Positions 18,461 through 27,006 of a stretch of 64,000 nt of DNA are shown one piece after another. Numbering within the stretch: position 1 is the stretch's first letter; each line of letters begins with the position of its first letter. Below the pieces are notes generated by a model, which saw only the letters and a list, made by a program, of their open reading frames with translations, was not told where the DNA came from and searched no databases. Origin of the DNA: Odoribacter sp. Z80 (GTDB lineage: Bacteria > Bacteroidota > Bacteroidia > Bacteroidales > Marinifilaceae). The stretch spans positions 124,001 through 188,000 of the forward strand of contig NZ_QWEL01000002.1 in the NCBI RefSeq assembly GCF_009935865.1, given 5' to 3'. Position numbers and translations under genes: made by a program.

Positions 18461-19129
18461 ATGAAAAACGAAGAATGTATTTGCACACTATTGTCATGCA
18501 AAAAAGTCAACGAAAAAGACCAGGACAACCATTTTAAGCTTCAACCGCTTCCCTATGCGGAAAATGCTTTAGAACCCTATATGAGCGAAAAAACGGTTCA
18601 GTTTCACTATGGCCGGCATTTGCCGGCGTATATTGAAAACACCAACAAACTGAAAGCCGGCACGGAATACGATCATTTATCGCTTGTAGAAATCATCCGG
18701 AATTCTTCAGGCACTTTATTCAATAATGCGGCCCAGGTATTCAATCATTATTTTCAATTCGAGGCCCTCGCTCCTCATCAGGAGGAAAAATCCCAGCCAG
18801 GACAGCATACCTTAAAAATGATAGAAGAAAATTTCGGAAACCTGGACGAATTTAAAGATAAACTGACTAAATCTTCCATGCAATTTTTCGGGTCCGGCTA
18901 TACCTGGTTATCAGTCAATCCGGAGGGGAAAATGGAACTCACCACAGCCGCCAATGCAGGCACACCCATCACAGAAGGGAAACTGCCGGTCATGAACCTC
19001 GACTTATGGGAACATGCCTATTATCTGGACGTTCAGAACCAACGGGCCAAATACATAGAAAACTTTATGAAAATCATCAACTGGGAGGTCATTGAAGAGC
19101 GCGTAAAATACATATTAAAAGAAAAATAA
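18461..19129 (+). CDS. sodB: Superoxide dismutase, Fe-type
   Basis: Converts superoxide to peroxide and oxygen. The metal ligands are visible: His in QFHYGRHLPAY, His in QVFNHYFQF, and Asp and His in LDLWEHAYYLD. FNNAAQ supplies the Gln that sits here in Fe-type enzymes (Mn-types have Gly here and Gln further on). The usual NHTFYW motif is altered to NHYFQF. The N-terminus is about 20-25 residues longer than usual and contains three Cys (CICTLLSC) before the normal KLQPLPY start; no better ATG is available. It sits between the hydrogenase and hydG, consistent with protecting oxygen-sensitive clusters. A CCTTTA-7-TAAAGG inverted repeat lies about 25 bases upstream. Confidence 0.93.
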   Translation: MKNEECICTLLSCKKVNEKDQDNHFKLQPLPYAENALEPYMSEKTVQFHYGRHLPAYIENTNKLKAGTEYDHLSLVEIIRNSSGTLFNNAAQVFNHYFQFEALAPHQEEKSQPGQHTLKMIEENFGNLDEFKDKLTKSSMQFFGSGYTWLSVNPEGKMELTTAANAGTPITEGKLPVMNLDLWEHAYYLDVQNQRAKYIENFMKIINWEVIEERVKYILKEK

Positions 19130-19133
19130 AAGC

Positions 19134-19178
19134 AAAGCCCGGAAAGCTGGTCCAAAAGGAATCACAATCCGGGCTTTT
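19134..19178. terminator. Bidirectional terminator between sodB and hydG
   Basis: AAAGCCCGGA and TCCGGGCTTT form a 10-pair stem with A- and T-rich ends, between two convergent genes. Confidence 0.8.
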
Positions 19179-19192
19179 CACAAAACCTGTAC

Positions 19193-20692
19193 CTACATAT
19201 AGAGGTCACGCTCACCCGAAGCAATTCGCTGATAATAATTCCGGAAAGCCGGTAATAACTTATTTTCCGTGAAAAAAGGCATCTGTTCTATTTCCTCCAA
19301 TTCTTTCTGTATCAATTGCTCTCCCACCCGTCGGGTGGCCTCAGTTGCATAATCATTCAGATATTCCCGGAAAGTCAGAACAGCATTCAATTTACAAAAC
19401 TTACCTTCCACACCTTTCTCCAACAAATTCATGATTTTATCTCCGGTCCGGCCGCAACGGTAACCCGCCGTACAAAAAGAAGTAATAAAACCATCTCCGG
19501 CCAGTTCCCTCACCACTTCGTCCAGACTTCTCTCATCTCCCAGCATAAACTGAACCTTATCGGGATTCTCTTCCTGGACTTTTTTCTGAGAATAAGCTCC
19601 AATCCCTATTTTAGAAGAAGCATCCGTCTGGGTACAACCGTATGTCATGATTTCACGGCGCAATTCCGCTCTCTCCCGAGCCGTAACAATCAGACCGGTA
19701 TAGGGCACTGCCAACCGCAAAACAGTGACTAAACGCCTGAAAGCATCATCCTTCACTATATAAGGAGAGTTTTGACTCAGGAAAGAACCCAAAGCCGGCT
19801 GCATCCGGGGAAAAGAAATGGTATGGGGACCAATCCCGAATTGTCTTTCAAGATCATGGGCATGATGTACCAATCCCATGACTTCAAAACGCCAATCGTA
19901 TAAACCGAACAAAGCACCGATAGCTACATCATCTATCCCGGCATCCATCGCCCTGTGCATGGCATACAAACGCCAGCGGAAATTGCCTTTCACCGTATTG
20001 GCAGGATGTAACTCGGCATAACGTCCCGGATGATAAGTTTCCTGAAAAACCTGGTAAGTGCCGATTCCGGCACGCCACAACTTCCGCAGATTTTCAATAC
20101 TCATCGGAGCCGCATTGATATTGATACGGCGAATATTATTATATCCGTTGCCGGAAGGCGTTGTCCGTTTGGTTGCATAAATCGCAGCCATCGAATCGGC
20201 AATATAATCGGCATCACTCAGAGGATGTTCCCCATATACGGCAATCAGTCTCTTATGCCCCTCATCTATAACAGACTCCGTTTCCCGCCTGATTTCTTCC
20301 ATGCTCAGGACATGCCGTTTCTCAGCACAATTATCACTTCGGAAACCACAATAAACACATCCGTTTACACACAGATTGGAACAATACAACGGAGCAAAAA
20401 ATACAATCCGGTTGTCATAAACCTTTTTCTTCACCTGCAAAGCCGCTTCCCGCATTTCCTCCAGCATATCCGGATCCTCCACATTCAAGAGTACGGCCGT
20501 TTCCTCCGGTGACAACAACTTTATCTCCAAGGATTTTTTCAATATGTCCCGCACCCGGAATTTATCCGGTCGGGTATATTTTTCCAGATAACCGAAAATG
20601 GATTCCTCATCTATAAAATCCTTTCCGTTTATCAGATATTTTTCTATCTCAGCCGGTTTAATCACCTGCTGTGCCCACGCCTTTACGTCCAT
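19193..20692 (-). CDS. hydG: [FeFe] hydrogenase H-cluster radical SAM maturase HydG
   Basis: HydG splits tyrosine into CO and cyanide to build the Fe(CO)2CN precursor of the H-cluster. The radical SAM motif is CVNGCVYCGF with its first Cys in LYCSNLC (Cys about 108, 112, 115 from this start). The C-terminal region FCTAGYRCGRTGDKIM...KFC corresponds to the auxiliary-cluster site but is spaced CX5CX19C rather than the CX2CX22C described for HydG. The frame is open to 20764; I chose ATG 20692 because AGAGGA precedes it and the earlier ATGs lie at or before a TATATTTC promoter-like box (20715-20722). HydE and HydF are not in this window. ThiH is the close alternative, less likely beside a hydrogenase. 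Confidence 0.88.
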   Translation of the reverse strand: MDVKAWAQQVIKPAEIEKYLINGKDFIDEESIFGYLEKYTRPDKFRVRDILKKSLEIKLLSPEETAVLLNVEDPDMLEEMREAALQVKKKVYDNRIVFFAPLYCSNLCVNGCVYCGFRSDNCAEKRHVLSMEEIRRETESVIDEGHKRLIAVYGEHPLSDADYIADSMAAIYATKRTTPSGNGYNNIRRININAAPMSIENLRKLWRAGIGTYQVFQETYHPGRYAELHPANTVKGNFRWRLYAMHRAMDAGIDDVAIGALFGLYDWRFEVMGLVHHAHDLERQFGIGPHTISFPRMQPALGSFLSQNSPYIVKDDAFRRLVTVLRLAVPYTGLIVTARERAELRREIMTYGCTQTDASSKIGIGAYSQKKVQEENPDKVQFMLGDERSLDEVVRELAGDGFITSFCTAGYRCGRTGDKIMNLLEKGVEGKFCKLNAVLTFREYLNDYATEATRRVGEQLIQKELEEIEQMPFFTENKLLPAFRNYYQRIASGERDLYM

Positions 20693-20778
20693 ATTCCTCT
20701 CTGTTTCCATACCCGAAATATATAAAAGTTTCTGTTTTACAAAAAGGGAAAACCCTACTTTCACCGGAGTACATAATT

Positions 20779-20809
20779 AATCCCCGAAACATAGCCATGT
20801 CCGGGGATC
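20779..20809 (-). terminator. Probable terminator of the DUF5723/SPOR gene
   Basis: AATCCCCG and CGGGGAT form a stem extended by ACAT/ATGT with a small bulge, just past the minus-strand stop at 20832. Confidence 0.55.
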
Positions 20810-20831
20810 ATATTGTCCATACAATAAACTA

Positions 20832-22616
20832 TCAGGGTACGCTCAATCCCCATGCATCGGAAAATTGAGGATACTTCTTCCGCACCTGAAAAACTTCCTC
20901 CCAGCATTCGGAATGAGAATGGAAAGTACCGGCACTCACCCTGTACATTCCTTTTTCATTCAAAAGAACGGAAGGATTTTCAAATCCCATAAAAGATAAT
21001 TTCTTTTTCAAATTTTCCGCTTTCTGCTTATTCTTAAAGCTGCCTACAATCACATAAAACGCTTTGGTTTCACCCTCCGTATCCGTCACCTGTTCTTCCT
21101 TTATAGGTACCACCGGATCCACCTGAGGCACGGTATCCCGCTGTACACTATCCTTTTTCACGACAACCGGCTCCACGATGATTTCTGCCGGAGCCTCTTC
21201 CTCCTTCTTCTTTTTCTGACGGTCTTTGTGCCCGAACAATAAATTGATGCCGAAGCGTGCACTTGCAGACTGAGTATTGGTATAATTACATGCCAGCAAA
21301 TTATCCGTTTCCACATACAACTGAACCGGCCCTAACTTCGCAGTCAAACCGGCCCCCACATTCACATAACTTCCCCGCGTAACAGAATAAGATACGGAAG
21401 CACTTACATTTCTGATAAACCGGGCATTGGCAGAAGCCGTAAAAGAAGGCAGGAACATTTTATTTACCAAAGAAGCACGGAACAAAGCCCCTACCGTAAA
21501 CATCCTGTTCAAACGATAGGTACCCCCCAGATACAATTTAGGGCTCAACATAGTGGTATAAGCACCCCCCTTATTGCTCAAACGGAAATTATCTTTCAAA
21601 GAATCGGTTAAACGCGTAAAGGCAGAATCCATGGAATAATAATTGGGATCTTCTTTGTCCAGGATACTACCCGAAATATCAGCTCCTTCCCACTTAAAGG
21701 TCGTATTCTGATAAAAATTATAATTATACTTTTTATTTCCCCAGCGAATAAACCCCAAATCCGTCAAACTGGCGAACAAATCTATCCGGTCGTTCAATTT
21801 ATACTCTCCTCCTAAATCAATTGCAAATCCAGGATTTTTCCCATGCAAAAAAGAAGAAACCGTTAAATCGTCCGTATCAAAATCTATATCACCCCAGTTA
21901 ATAGGCTGGTTTAGCGGGAAAGCAGCCCCGTTCTCGTCGGTAATCAGTACCGGAGCAGATACCCGGATATTCTGACGGGAATGCAAAGTGACATTTCCGG
22001 CTTCATCCGTCGAAACACTCAGATCGGAATCCGTCATATTTACGTTAGCTATTCCCATCAGATATTTCAGGCGCCCGCCGACAGTCAGTTTCTCATTCAC
22101 CCGTTTCGATAACCCCAAAGCAATCTCCAGATAAGAACTGGCATCCAGTCCCAACTTACCGAAATCCATATGGGGATAATCTCTATTCCCGTATTTTAAA
22201 AAAGTAAAAATATCTTTGTTATACCGGAACAAAAAATCGTTCCTCTGGGTTACGTCCAATGTCCCGTACCAGCTTTTGGCCCTCACACCAACGGATAAGA
22301 TTGAAATTTCATTGTTGAAACTGATGTAATTCCGTTTATGCAAAGACTTATAAAACTTGTCGATGTCCATGTAAACAGAATCCTGAAATTTGGTCAGCAG
22401 ATCCTCAGCCGTAAAAGAAGAATTCAGATAATTCACCGAAATACCGCTCAAAGCAGGCAATCCTACAAAGACTTTATATTCAGGCTGATAAGCCGGATTC
22501 AACCGGTAACGTTGAGGCAAATTAGATAAAAAATAAGAGGTATTATTACCATCCTGAGCATTTACCACACCCCCCAATGAAAGAATGGCCAGGGCAACCA
22601 ACAAAATACGCTTCAT
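20832..22616 (-). CDS. DUF5723 family outer-membrane protein with C-terminal SPOR domain
   Basis: A 594-residue exported protein with signal peptide MKRILLVALAILSLGGVVNAQ. Residues about 28-430 follow the DUF5723 pattern of Bacteroidota, an outer-membrane-barrel-like strand-rich region starting SYFLSNLPQRYRLNPAYQPEY. A charged, Pro/Val/Glu-rich linker (about 435-500) leads to a SPOR domain (KAFYVIVGSFKNKQKAENLKKKL to the end). SPOR domains bind septal glycan strands stripped of peptides, so the protein may link the outer membrane to peptidoglycan or act near division sites. It is downstream of the suf genes, but a 127-base gap suggests a separate unit. Exact function unknown. Confidence 0.8.
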   Translation of the reverse strand: MKRILLVALAILSLGGVVNAQDGNNTSYFLSNLPQRYRLNPAYQPEYKVFVGLPALSGISVNYLNSSFTAEDLLTKFQDSVYMDIDKFYKSLHKRNYISFNNEISILSVGVRAKSWYGTLDVTQRNDFLFRYNKDIFTFLKYGNRDYPHMDFGKLGLDASSYLEIALGLSKRVNEKLTVGGRLKYLMGIANVNMTDSDLSVSTDEAGNVTLHSRQNIRVSAPVLITDENGAAFPLNQPINWGDIDFDTDDLTVSSFLHGKNPGFAIDLGGEYKLNDRIDLFASLTDLGFIRWGNKKYNYNFYQNTTFKWEGADISGSILDKEDPNYYSMDSAFTRLTDSLKDNFRLSNKGGAYTTMLSPKLYLGGTYRLNRMFTVGALFRASLVNKMFLPSFTASANARFIRNVSASVSYSVTRGSYVNVGAGLTAKLGPVQLYVETDNLLACNYTNTQSASARFGINLLFGHKDRQKKKKEEEAPAEIIVEPVVVKKDSVQRDTVPQVDPVVPIKEEQVTDTEGETKAFYVIVGSFKNKQKAENLKKKLSFMGFENPSVLLNEKGMYRVSAGTFHSHSECWEEVFQVRKKYPQFSDAWGLSVP

Positions 22617-22743
22617 ATCATTTCCAGACTAACACTTATAACACTATTTTCACGGTGTAAATGTATGTTAAATAATCCAGATATTCAATAAAACTATCTT
22701 CAAATTATAAATATAAATTCATCTGCAAACCGCCCTCTTTCCC

Positions 22744-23058
22744 TCAAATATTATACCCTAATTCCAACTTAGCCACCTCACTCATCCGTTCCGGCGTCCA
22801 GGCCGGTTCAAACACCAGATTCACCGTCACCGCTTCAATTCCCTCTACTTCCATCACCACATCATGTACCTGCTGCACTATTTCATCCGCAATAGGACAA
22901 CCGGGAGCCGTCAGGGTCATATGAATAATCACTTCGGAAGGCTTTGCAAATTCGATATCGTATATCAACCCCAATTCCCAGATATTTACAGGAATTTCCG
23001 GATCATAAACAGTACTGAGTTTTTCTATAATCAGGTCTCTTGTTAAACTGGCAACCAT
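22744..23058 (-). CDS. SufT-like MIP18/DUF59 family Fe-S assembly protein
   Basis: A 104-residue protein with the MIP18 family pattern: an N-terminal helix, YDPEIPVNIWELGLIYDI, then TLTAPGCPIADEI with the conserved Cys. Relatives (SufT, the PaaD-like group) help to mature or deliver Fe-S clusters. It is the last gene of the suf cluster, 29 bases after sufE, matching the common placement of SufT in SUF operons. Confidence 0.88.
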   Translation of the reverse strand: MVASLTRDLIIEKLSTVYDPEIPVNIWELGLIYDIEFAKPSEVIIHMTLTAPGCPIADEIVQQVHDVVMEVEGIEAVTVNLVFEPAWTPERMSEVAKLELGYNI

Positions 23059-23087
23059 AGCAAATAAATTGGTGAGTGTAAAATAAA

Positions 23088-23519
23088 TTAAGGTTGCTTC
23101 AACTTAGCCTCGGCAGCAACCGCATACATTTTAATCTGCCGGACCATAGCCAAAAGTCCGTTAGAACGGGTAGGAGACAAATGTTGGGTCAAACCGATCT
23201 CATCTATAAAACTCAGGTCTGCACCGGCAATATCGGCAGGTTTCTGACCGGAAAAAACACGTATGAGCAATCCGGCAATTCCTTTCGTAATGATCGCATC
23301 GCTGTCAGCAGTAAAATACAGCACATCGCCTTTCATTTCAGCATGAAACCACACCCGTGACTGACATCCCTGAATGAGATTATCTTCCGTCTTATGGGAT
23401 TCATCCATTCCTGCCATGCCCGAGCCTAACTCTATCAGATAAGCATATTTATCCATCCAGTCGTCAAAGACCGAAAATTCGGCCACAATCTCCTTTTCAA
23501 TTTCTTCTATTGTCATCAT
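23088..23519 (-). CDS. sufE: SufE sulfur acceptor
   Basis: Accepts persulfide sulfur from SufS and passes it to the SufBCD scaffold. The active-site Cys lies in LIQGCQSRVWFHAE (about residue 52). Length 143 aa is normal. It starts 7 bases after sufS, so the pair is translationally close, as expected for partners. The first two codons are both ATG; either may be used. Confidence 0.95.
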   Translation of the reverse strand: MMTIEEIEKEIVAEFSVFDDWMDKYAYLIELGSGMAGMDESHKTEDNLIQGCQSRVWFHAEMKGDVLYFTADSDAIITKGIAGLLIRVFSGQKPADIAGADLSFIDEIGLTQHLSPTRSNGLLAMVRQIKMYAVAAEAKLKQP

Positions 23520-23526
23520 CCATTCT

Positions 23527-24750
23527 TTAGATTATACCAAATAACTTGCCAACCTTCTTCAGCCCCTGGCAAAATAAATCCACTTCTTCAGCCGTATTAT
23601 ACATCCCCAACGAAGCGCGCACCATTCCCGTTACCCCGTAATGCTGCATCACAGGCTCCGCACAGAGTTGTCCGGTGCGCACGGCTATTCCCATCTTATC
23701 CAGCAATATTCCGGCATCCGAATGATGTATATCCCCCAAAGCAAAAGACAACACCGAAGACTTGCAGGCTGCCTCTCCGAACATCCGCATCCCGGGAATG
23801 GCATACATCTGTTCCATCGCATATTGCAATAAATCGTGTTCATAGACGGCTATCTCTTCCAAGCCCACGGAATTCACATACTTAATCGCCTCCCCCAAAC
23901 CGATAACCCCTATAAAGTCAGGAGTACCGGCCTCAAACTTAAAAGGCAGCTCATTATAAGTTGTCCTTTCAAAACGGACCTCTTTGATCATCTCGCCCCC
24001 GCCTTGCCACGGAGGCATCTGATTCAACAATTCTTCTTTTCCATACAGCACCCCCACTCCCGTAGGACCATATATTTTATGACCGGAAAAAACAAAAAAA
24101 TCACAATCCAAAGCCCGGACATCCACAGGAATATGCTGAACAGCCTGTGCCCCGTCCACCAACACTTTCGCTCCGACGGCATGTGCCCGGCCTATCAATT
24201 CCTTCACCGGATTAACCGTACCCAGTACATTCGAAACATAAGCCACCCCCAACAATTTCACTTTCTCAGTCAGCAACGTATCCAGACCGCTTAAATCCAG
24301 CTCCCCGTTATCGCAGAAAGGGATTACCTTCAGGACAGCCCCTTTCCGTTCACACAACATCTGCCAGGGAACGATATTGGCGTGATGTTCCATTTCAGTA
24401 ACCACAATCTCATCGCCCTCCCCGATAAAAGCCTCTCCAAAAGAATGGGCCACCAAATTTATACTTTCGGTAGTACCCCTGGTAAAAATAATTTCTTTTT
24501 CCGACGAAGCATGAATAAAATCCCGGACAATTTCCCGGGCCTCTTCATTCGCATCAGTACACTTATTGCTTAAAAAATGGACTCCCCGGTGAACATTCGA
24601 ATTGTATCTCAGATAATACTCATTCATTTTTTCAATGACCTGCCGGGGACGCTGTGAAGTTGCCCCACTATCCAGGTAAACCAAACGTTTACCATATATT
24701 TTTTCTTCCAATATCGGAAAATCCGCCCGAATTTTATCCACTTCAAACAT
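23527..24750 (-). CDS. sufS: Cysteine desulfurase SufS
   Basis: PLP enzyme that takes sulfur from cysteine for Fe-S cluster assembly. The PLP Lys is in FSGHKIYGPTGVGVLYG (about residue 222) and the catalytic Cys in RTGQLCAEPVMQHYG (about 360), typical of group II desulfurases. I use ATG 24750 (MFEVDKIRADFPIL), matching the family N-terminus; ATGs at 24756 and 24759 would add two or three residues. It lies between sufD and sufE in the operon. Confidence 0.95.
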   Translation of the reverse strand: MFEVDKIRADFPILEEKIYGKRLVYLDSGATSQRPRQVIEKMNEYYLRYNSNVHRGVHFLSNKCTDANEEAREIVRDFIHASSEKEIIFTRGTTESINLVAHSFGEAFIGEGDEIVVTEMEHHANIVPWQMLCERKGAVLKVIPFCDNGELDLSGLDTLLTEKVKLLGVAYVSNVLGTVNPVKELIGRAHAVGAKVLVDGAQAVQHIPVDVRALDCDFFVFSGHKIYGPTGVGVLYGKEELLNQMPPWQGGGEMIKEVRFERTTYNELPFKFEAGTPDFIGVIGLGEAIKYVNSVGLEEIAVYEHDLLQYAMEQMYAIPGMRMFGEAACKSSVLSFALGDIHHSDAGILLDKMGIAVRTGQLCAEPVMQHYGVTGMVRASLGMYNTAEEVDLFCQGLKKVGKLFGII

Positions 24751-24782
24751 ACACATCATCTGCTAAATGTTCCTTATGCATC

Positions 24783-26150
24783 TTACTCCTGCTTTTTACA
24801 CTGCATCATACAATGATAACATTTCGAAAGCTCTCCCCTCAACCGCTTATCGATCAAATCATCTATCTTCCTCCGCAAAGGCTCCAAACGAACATGCCGG
24901 ATAATATCGTGGGCAAAACCAAACATCAGCATCATACGCGCTTCCTCCGGACCAATTCCCCTGGAACGCAGGTAAAACATCGCTTCCTCATCCATCTGCC
25001 CTACAGAAGCACCGTGACTGCATTTCACATCATCCGCATCAATCATCAGCTGGGGTTTCGAATTGACCCGCGCCTGTTCAGACAACAAAAGATTGTTATT
25101 GGCCTGATAAGCTTCCGTCTTCTGGGCATCGGGACGTACACGGATATAACCGCTGAAATTAGCCAGCGAATGGTCATCCATGACCCCTTTAAAATGTTCA
25201 TGACTCACACAATGCGGCGCAATATGGTCAATGTAAGAAAAATTATCCACCACCTGATTCTTATCCAGGATATACATGCCGTATAAATTACATTCCCCGC
25301 CCTCTTCATGCAAAGCGACATACATATTATTGCGTATCAGGCCTCCGTAAAGGGTAACCATATTACCGTCGAAAACAGCTTTCCTCTGCTGGGACACAAA
25401 CAAAGAATTGACCTGGGAAGCTCCGAGATGCTGGTTCTGAACCTGATAATAATCCAAATAAGCACCCTGGGCCAGGCTCACCTCCGTCGTATTATTCATC
25501 AAAAAATGATGGTCAGACAACGTATGGTCGCAAACCAATACAGTTGCCCGGGCATTTTTACCCACAACCACAAGATTCCGCTGAAATCCCATCAAATCTG
25601 CATTGGCTCTCAGCAAATTAATCACCTGTACAGGCCGCTCCAGGACAACTTCATCCGGCACATATACAAAAATCCCGTCCTGAGCAAACGCCGTATTCAA
25701 CGCCACCAATCCATCCTTCCGGGCTGCCGGAGCATAACGATTATAATGCTTATACAATAAATCCGGATATTTTATACAAGCTTCCCGCATACTGCAAATA
25801 ACCACCTCTTCAGGAATCTCCGAAACCATATTGCCGTCAAACCACCAGCCGTTCACCGTCAATACCGGGGTCGTTACCAAATCGGTCACAGCACACCGGA
25901 AAGTTTCGTTCATATCCACCTCCTGCGGTATATACTTCAAAACAACCCGGTAATCCTTATTAAAAACAGGAAGCAAGTCAGTATAAAGATAATCTTCCTG
26001 TTTCTGGGGAATACCGCCCAACTGCACAAACTTTTCGAAAGCTTCCTTCCGGCAGCCATTCATCACTGCCCCGCACCCTTGCTCCAATTGGGAATATCCT
26101 TCCCGGAAAAGTGTCGCAAAATCGGTATTTATTTTTTCTAAAACACTCAT
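24783..26150 (-). CDS. sufD: Fe-S cluster assembly protein SufD
   Basis: A 455-residue scaffold partner of SufB in the SufBC2D complex. The C-terminal half shows the SufBD right-handed beta-helix pattern, ending in KCSHGASVGQMDEEAMFYLRSRGI (part of it), where the conserved His of SufD is seen. The N-terminal helical region is family-typical. It lies between sufC and sufS, spacing 32-55 bases, all on the minus strand. Confidence 0.94.
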   Translation of the reverse strand: MSVLEKINTDFATLFREGYSQLEQGCGAVMNGCRKEAFEKFVQLGGIPQKQEDYLYTDLLPVFNKDYRVVLKYIPQEVDMNETFRCAVTDLVTTPVLTVNGWWFDGNMVSEIPEEVVICSMREACIKYPDLLYKHYNRYAPAARKDGLVALNTAFAQDGIFVYVPDEVVLERPVQVINLLRANADLMGFQRNLVVVGKNARATVLVCDHTLSDHHFLMNNTTEVSLAQGAYLDYYQVQNQHLGASQVNSLFVSQQRKAVFDGNMVTLYGGLIRNNMYVALHEEGGECNLYGMYILDKNQVVDNFSYIDHIAPHCVSHEHFKGVMDDHSLANFSGYIRVRPDAQKTEAYQANNNLLLSEQARVNSKPQLMIDADDVKCSHGASVGQMDEEAMFYLRSRGIGPEEARMMLMFGFAHDIIRHVRLEPLRRKIDDLIDKRLRGELSKCYHCMMQCKKQE

Positions 26151-26205
26151 TTCATTTCAGATTTTAAGTCTCAGATACCTGCCTGTACCGCCCGTCCGAA
26201 ACTTA

Positions 26206-26964
26206 TCATTTACACTCTGCAACTTCTTCTTTAATCCAGTCATACCCTTTTGCCTCCAGCTCTCCCACCAGTTCTTTTCCGGCTGTCTTGACAATCCGCC
26301 CGTCATACAACACATGGACGACATCCGGCACAATATAATCCAGCAACCGTTGATAATGGGTAATCACAATCGTAGAATTCCCCGGTTTTTTCAATTTATT
26401 CACCCCATTGGCAACAATCCTCAGGGCATCAATATCAAGCCCCGAATCCGTTTCGTCCAATATGGCCAGCCGGGGTTCTAAAACAGCCATCTGGAAAATC
26501 TCATTTTTCTTTTTCTCCCCTCCCGAAAAACCTTCATTCAAAGAACGGTTCAGCAACTTATTGTCTATCCCCACCAAATCCATCTTCTCCCGGATCATTT
26601 TTAAAAAATCGGCCGCCGGATAAGAAGGCAGACCATGATATTTCCGGATTTCATTCACCGCCGTCTTTAAAAAATTAACCGTACTCACTCCGGGTATCTC
26701 CACCGGATACTGAAAACTCATAAAAATTCCTTCCCGGGCCCGGTCCTCCGCAGGAAGTTCCAATAAATTCTTCCCGTTAAACTCAATCTCTCCCGCCGTC
26801 ACTTCAAACCGCTCCCTCCCGGTCAATACCGAAGACAATGTACTCTTTCCGGCTCCGTTCGGTCCCATAATCGCATGGACCTCTCCCGGATTGATCTCCA
26901 GATTAACCCCTTTCAATATCTCTTTGCCCTCCACAGAGGCATGTAAATTCTTTATCTTTAACAT
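26206..26964 (-). CDS. sufC: Fe-S cluster assembly ATPase SufC
   Basis: ABC-type ATPase of the SufBC2D scaffold. Walker A is GPNGAGKSTLSSVL (about residues 34-47), the signature is NEGFSGGEKKKNEI, and Walker B is LAILDETDSGLDIDAL. ATG 26964 gives the usual MLKIKNLHAS start; ATG 26970 would add two residues. It sits between sufB and sufD. Confidence 0.96.
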   Translation of the reverse strand: MLKIKNLHASVEGKEILKGVNLEINPGEVHAIMGPNGAGKSTLSSVLTGRERFEVTAGEIEFNGKNLLELPAEDRAREGIFMSFQYPVEIPGVSTVNFLKTAVNEIRKYHGLPSYPAADFLKMIREKMDLVGIDNKLLNRSLNEGFSGGEKKKNEIFQMAVLEPRLAILDETDSGLDIDALRIVANGVNKLKKPGNSTIVITHYQRLLDYIVPDVVHVLYDGRIVKTAGKELVGELEAKGYDWIKEEVAECK

Positions 26965-27006
26965 GGTCATATATTTTTATTTAAAACCCTGTAATATTCA
27001 GTAAAA

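Noticed and set aside
19193-20692. Alternative reading of HydG as ThiH (tyrosine lyase for thiazole synthesis)
   Set aside because: The C-terminal Cys-containing extension and the nearby [FeFe] hydrogenase favour HydG; no thiazole genes surround it.
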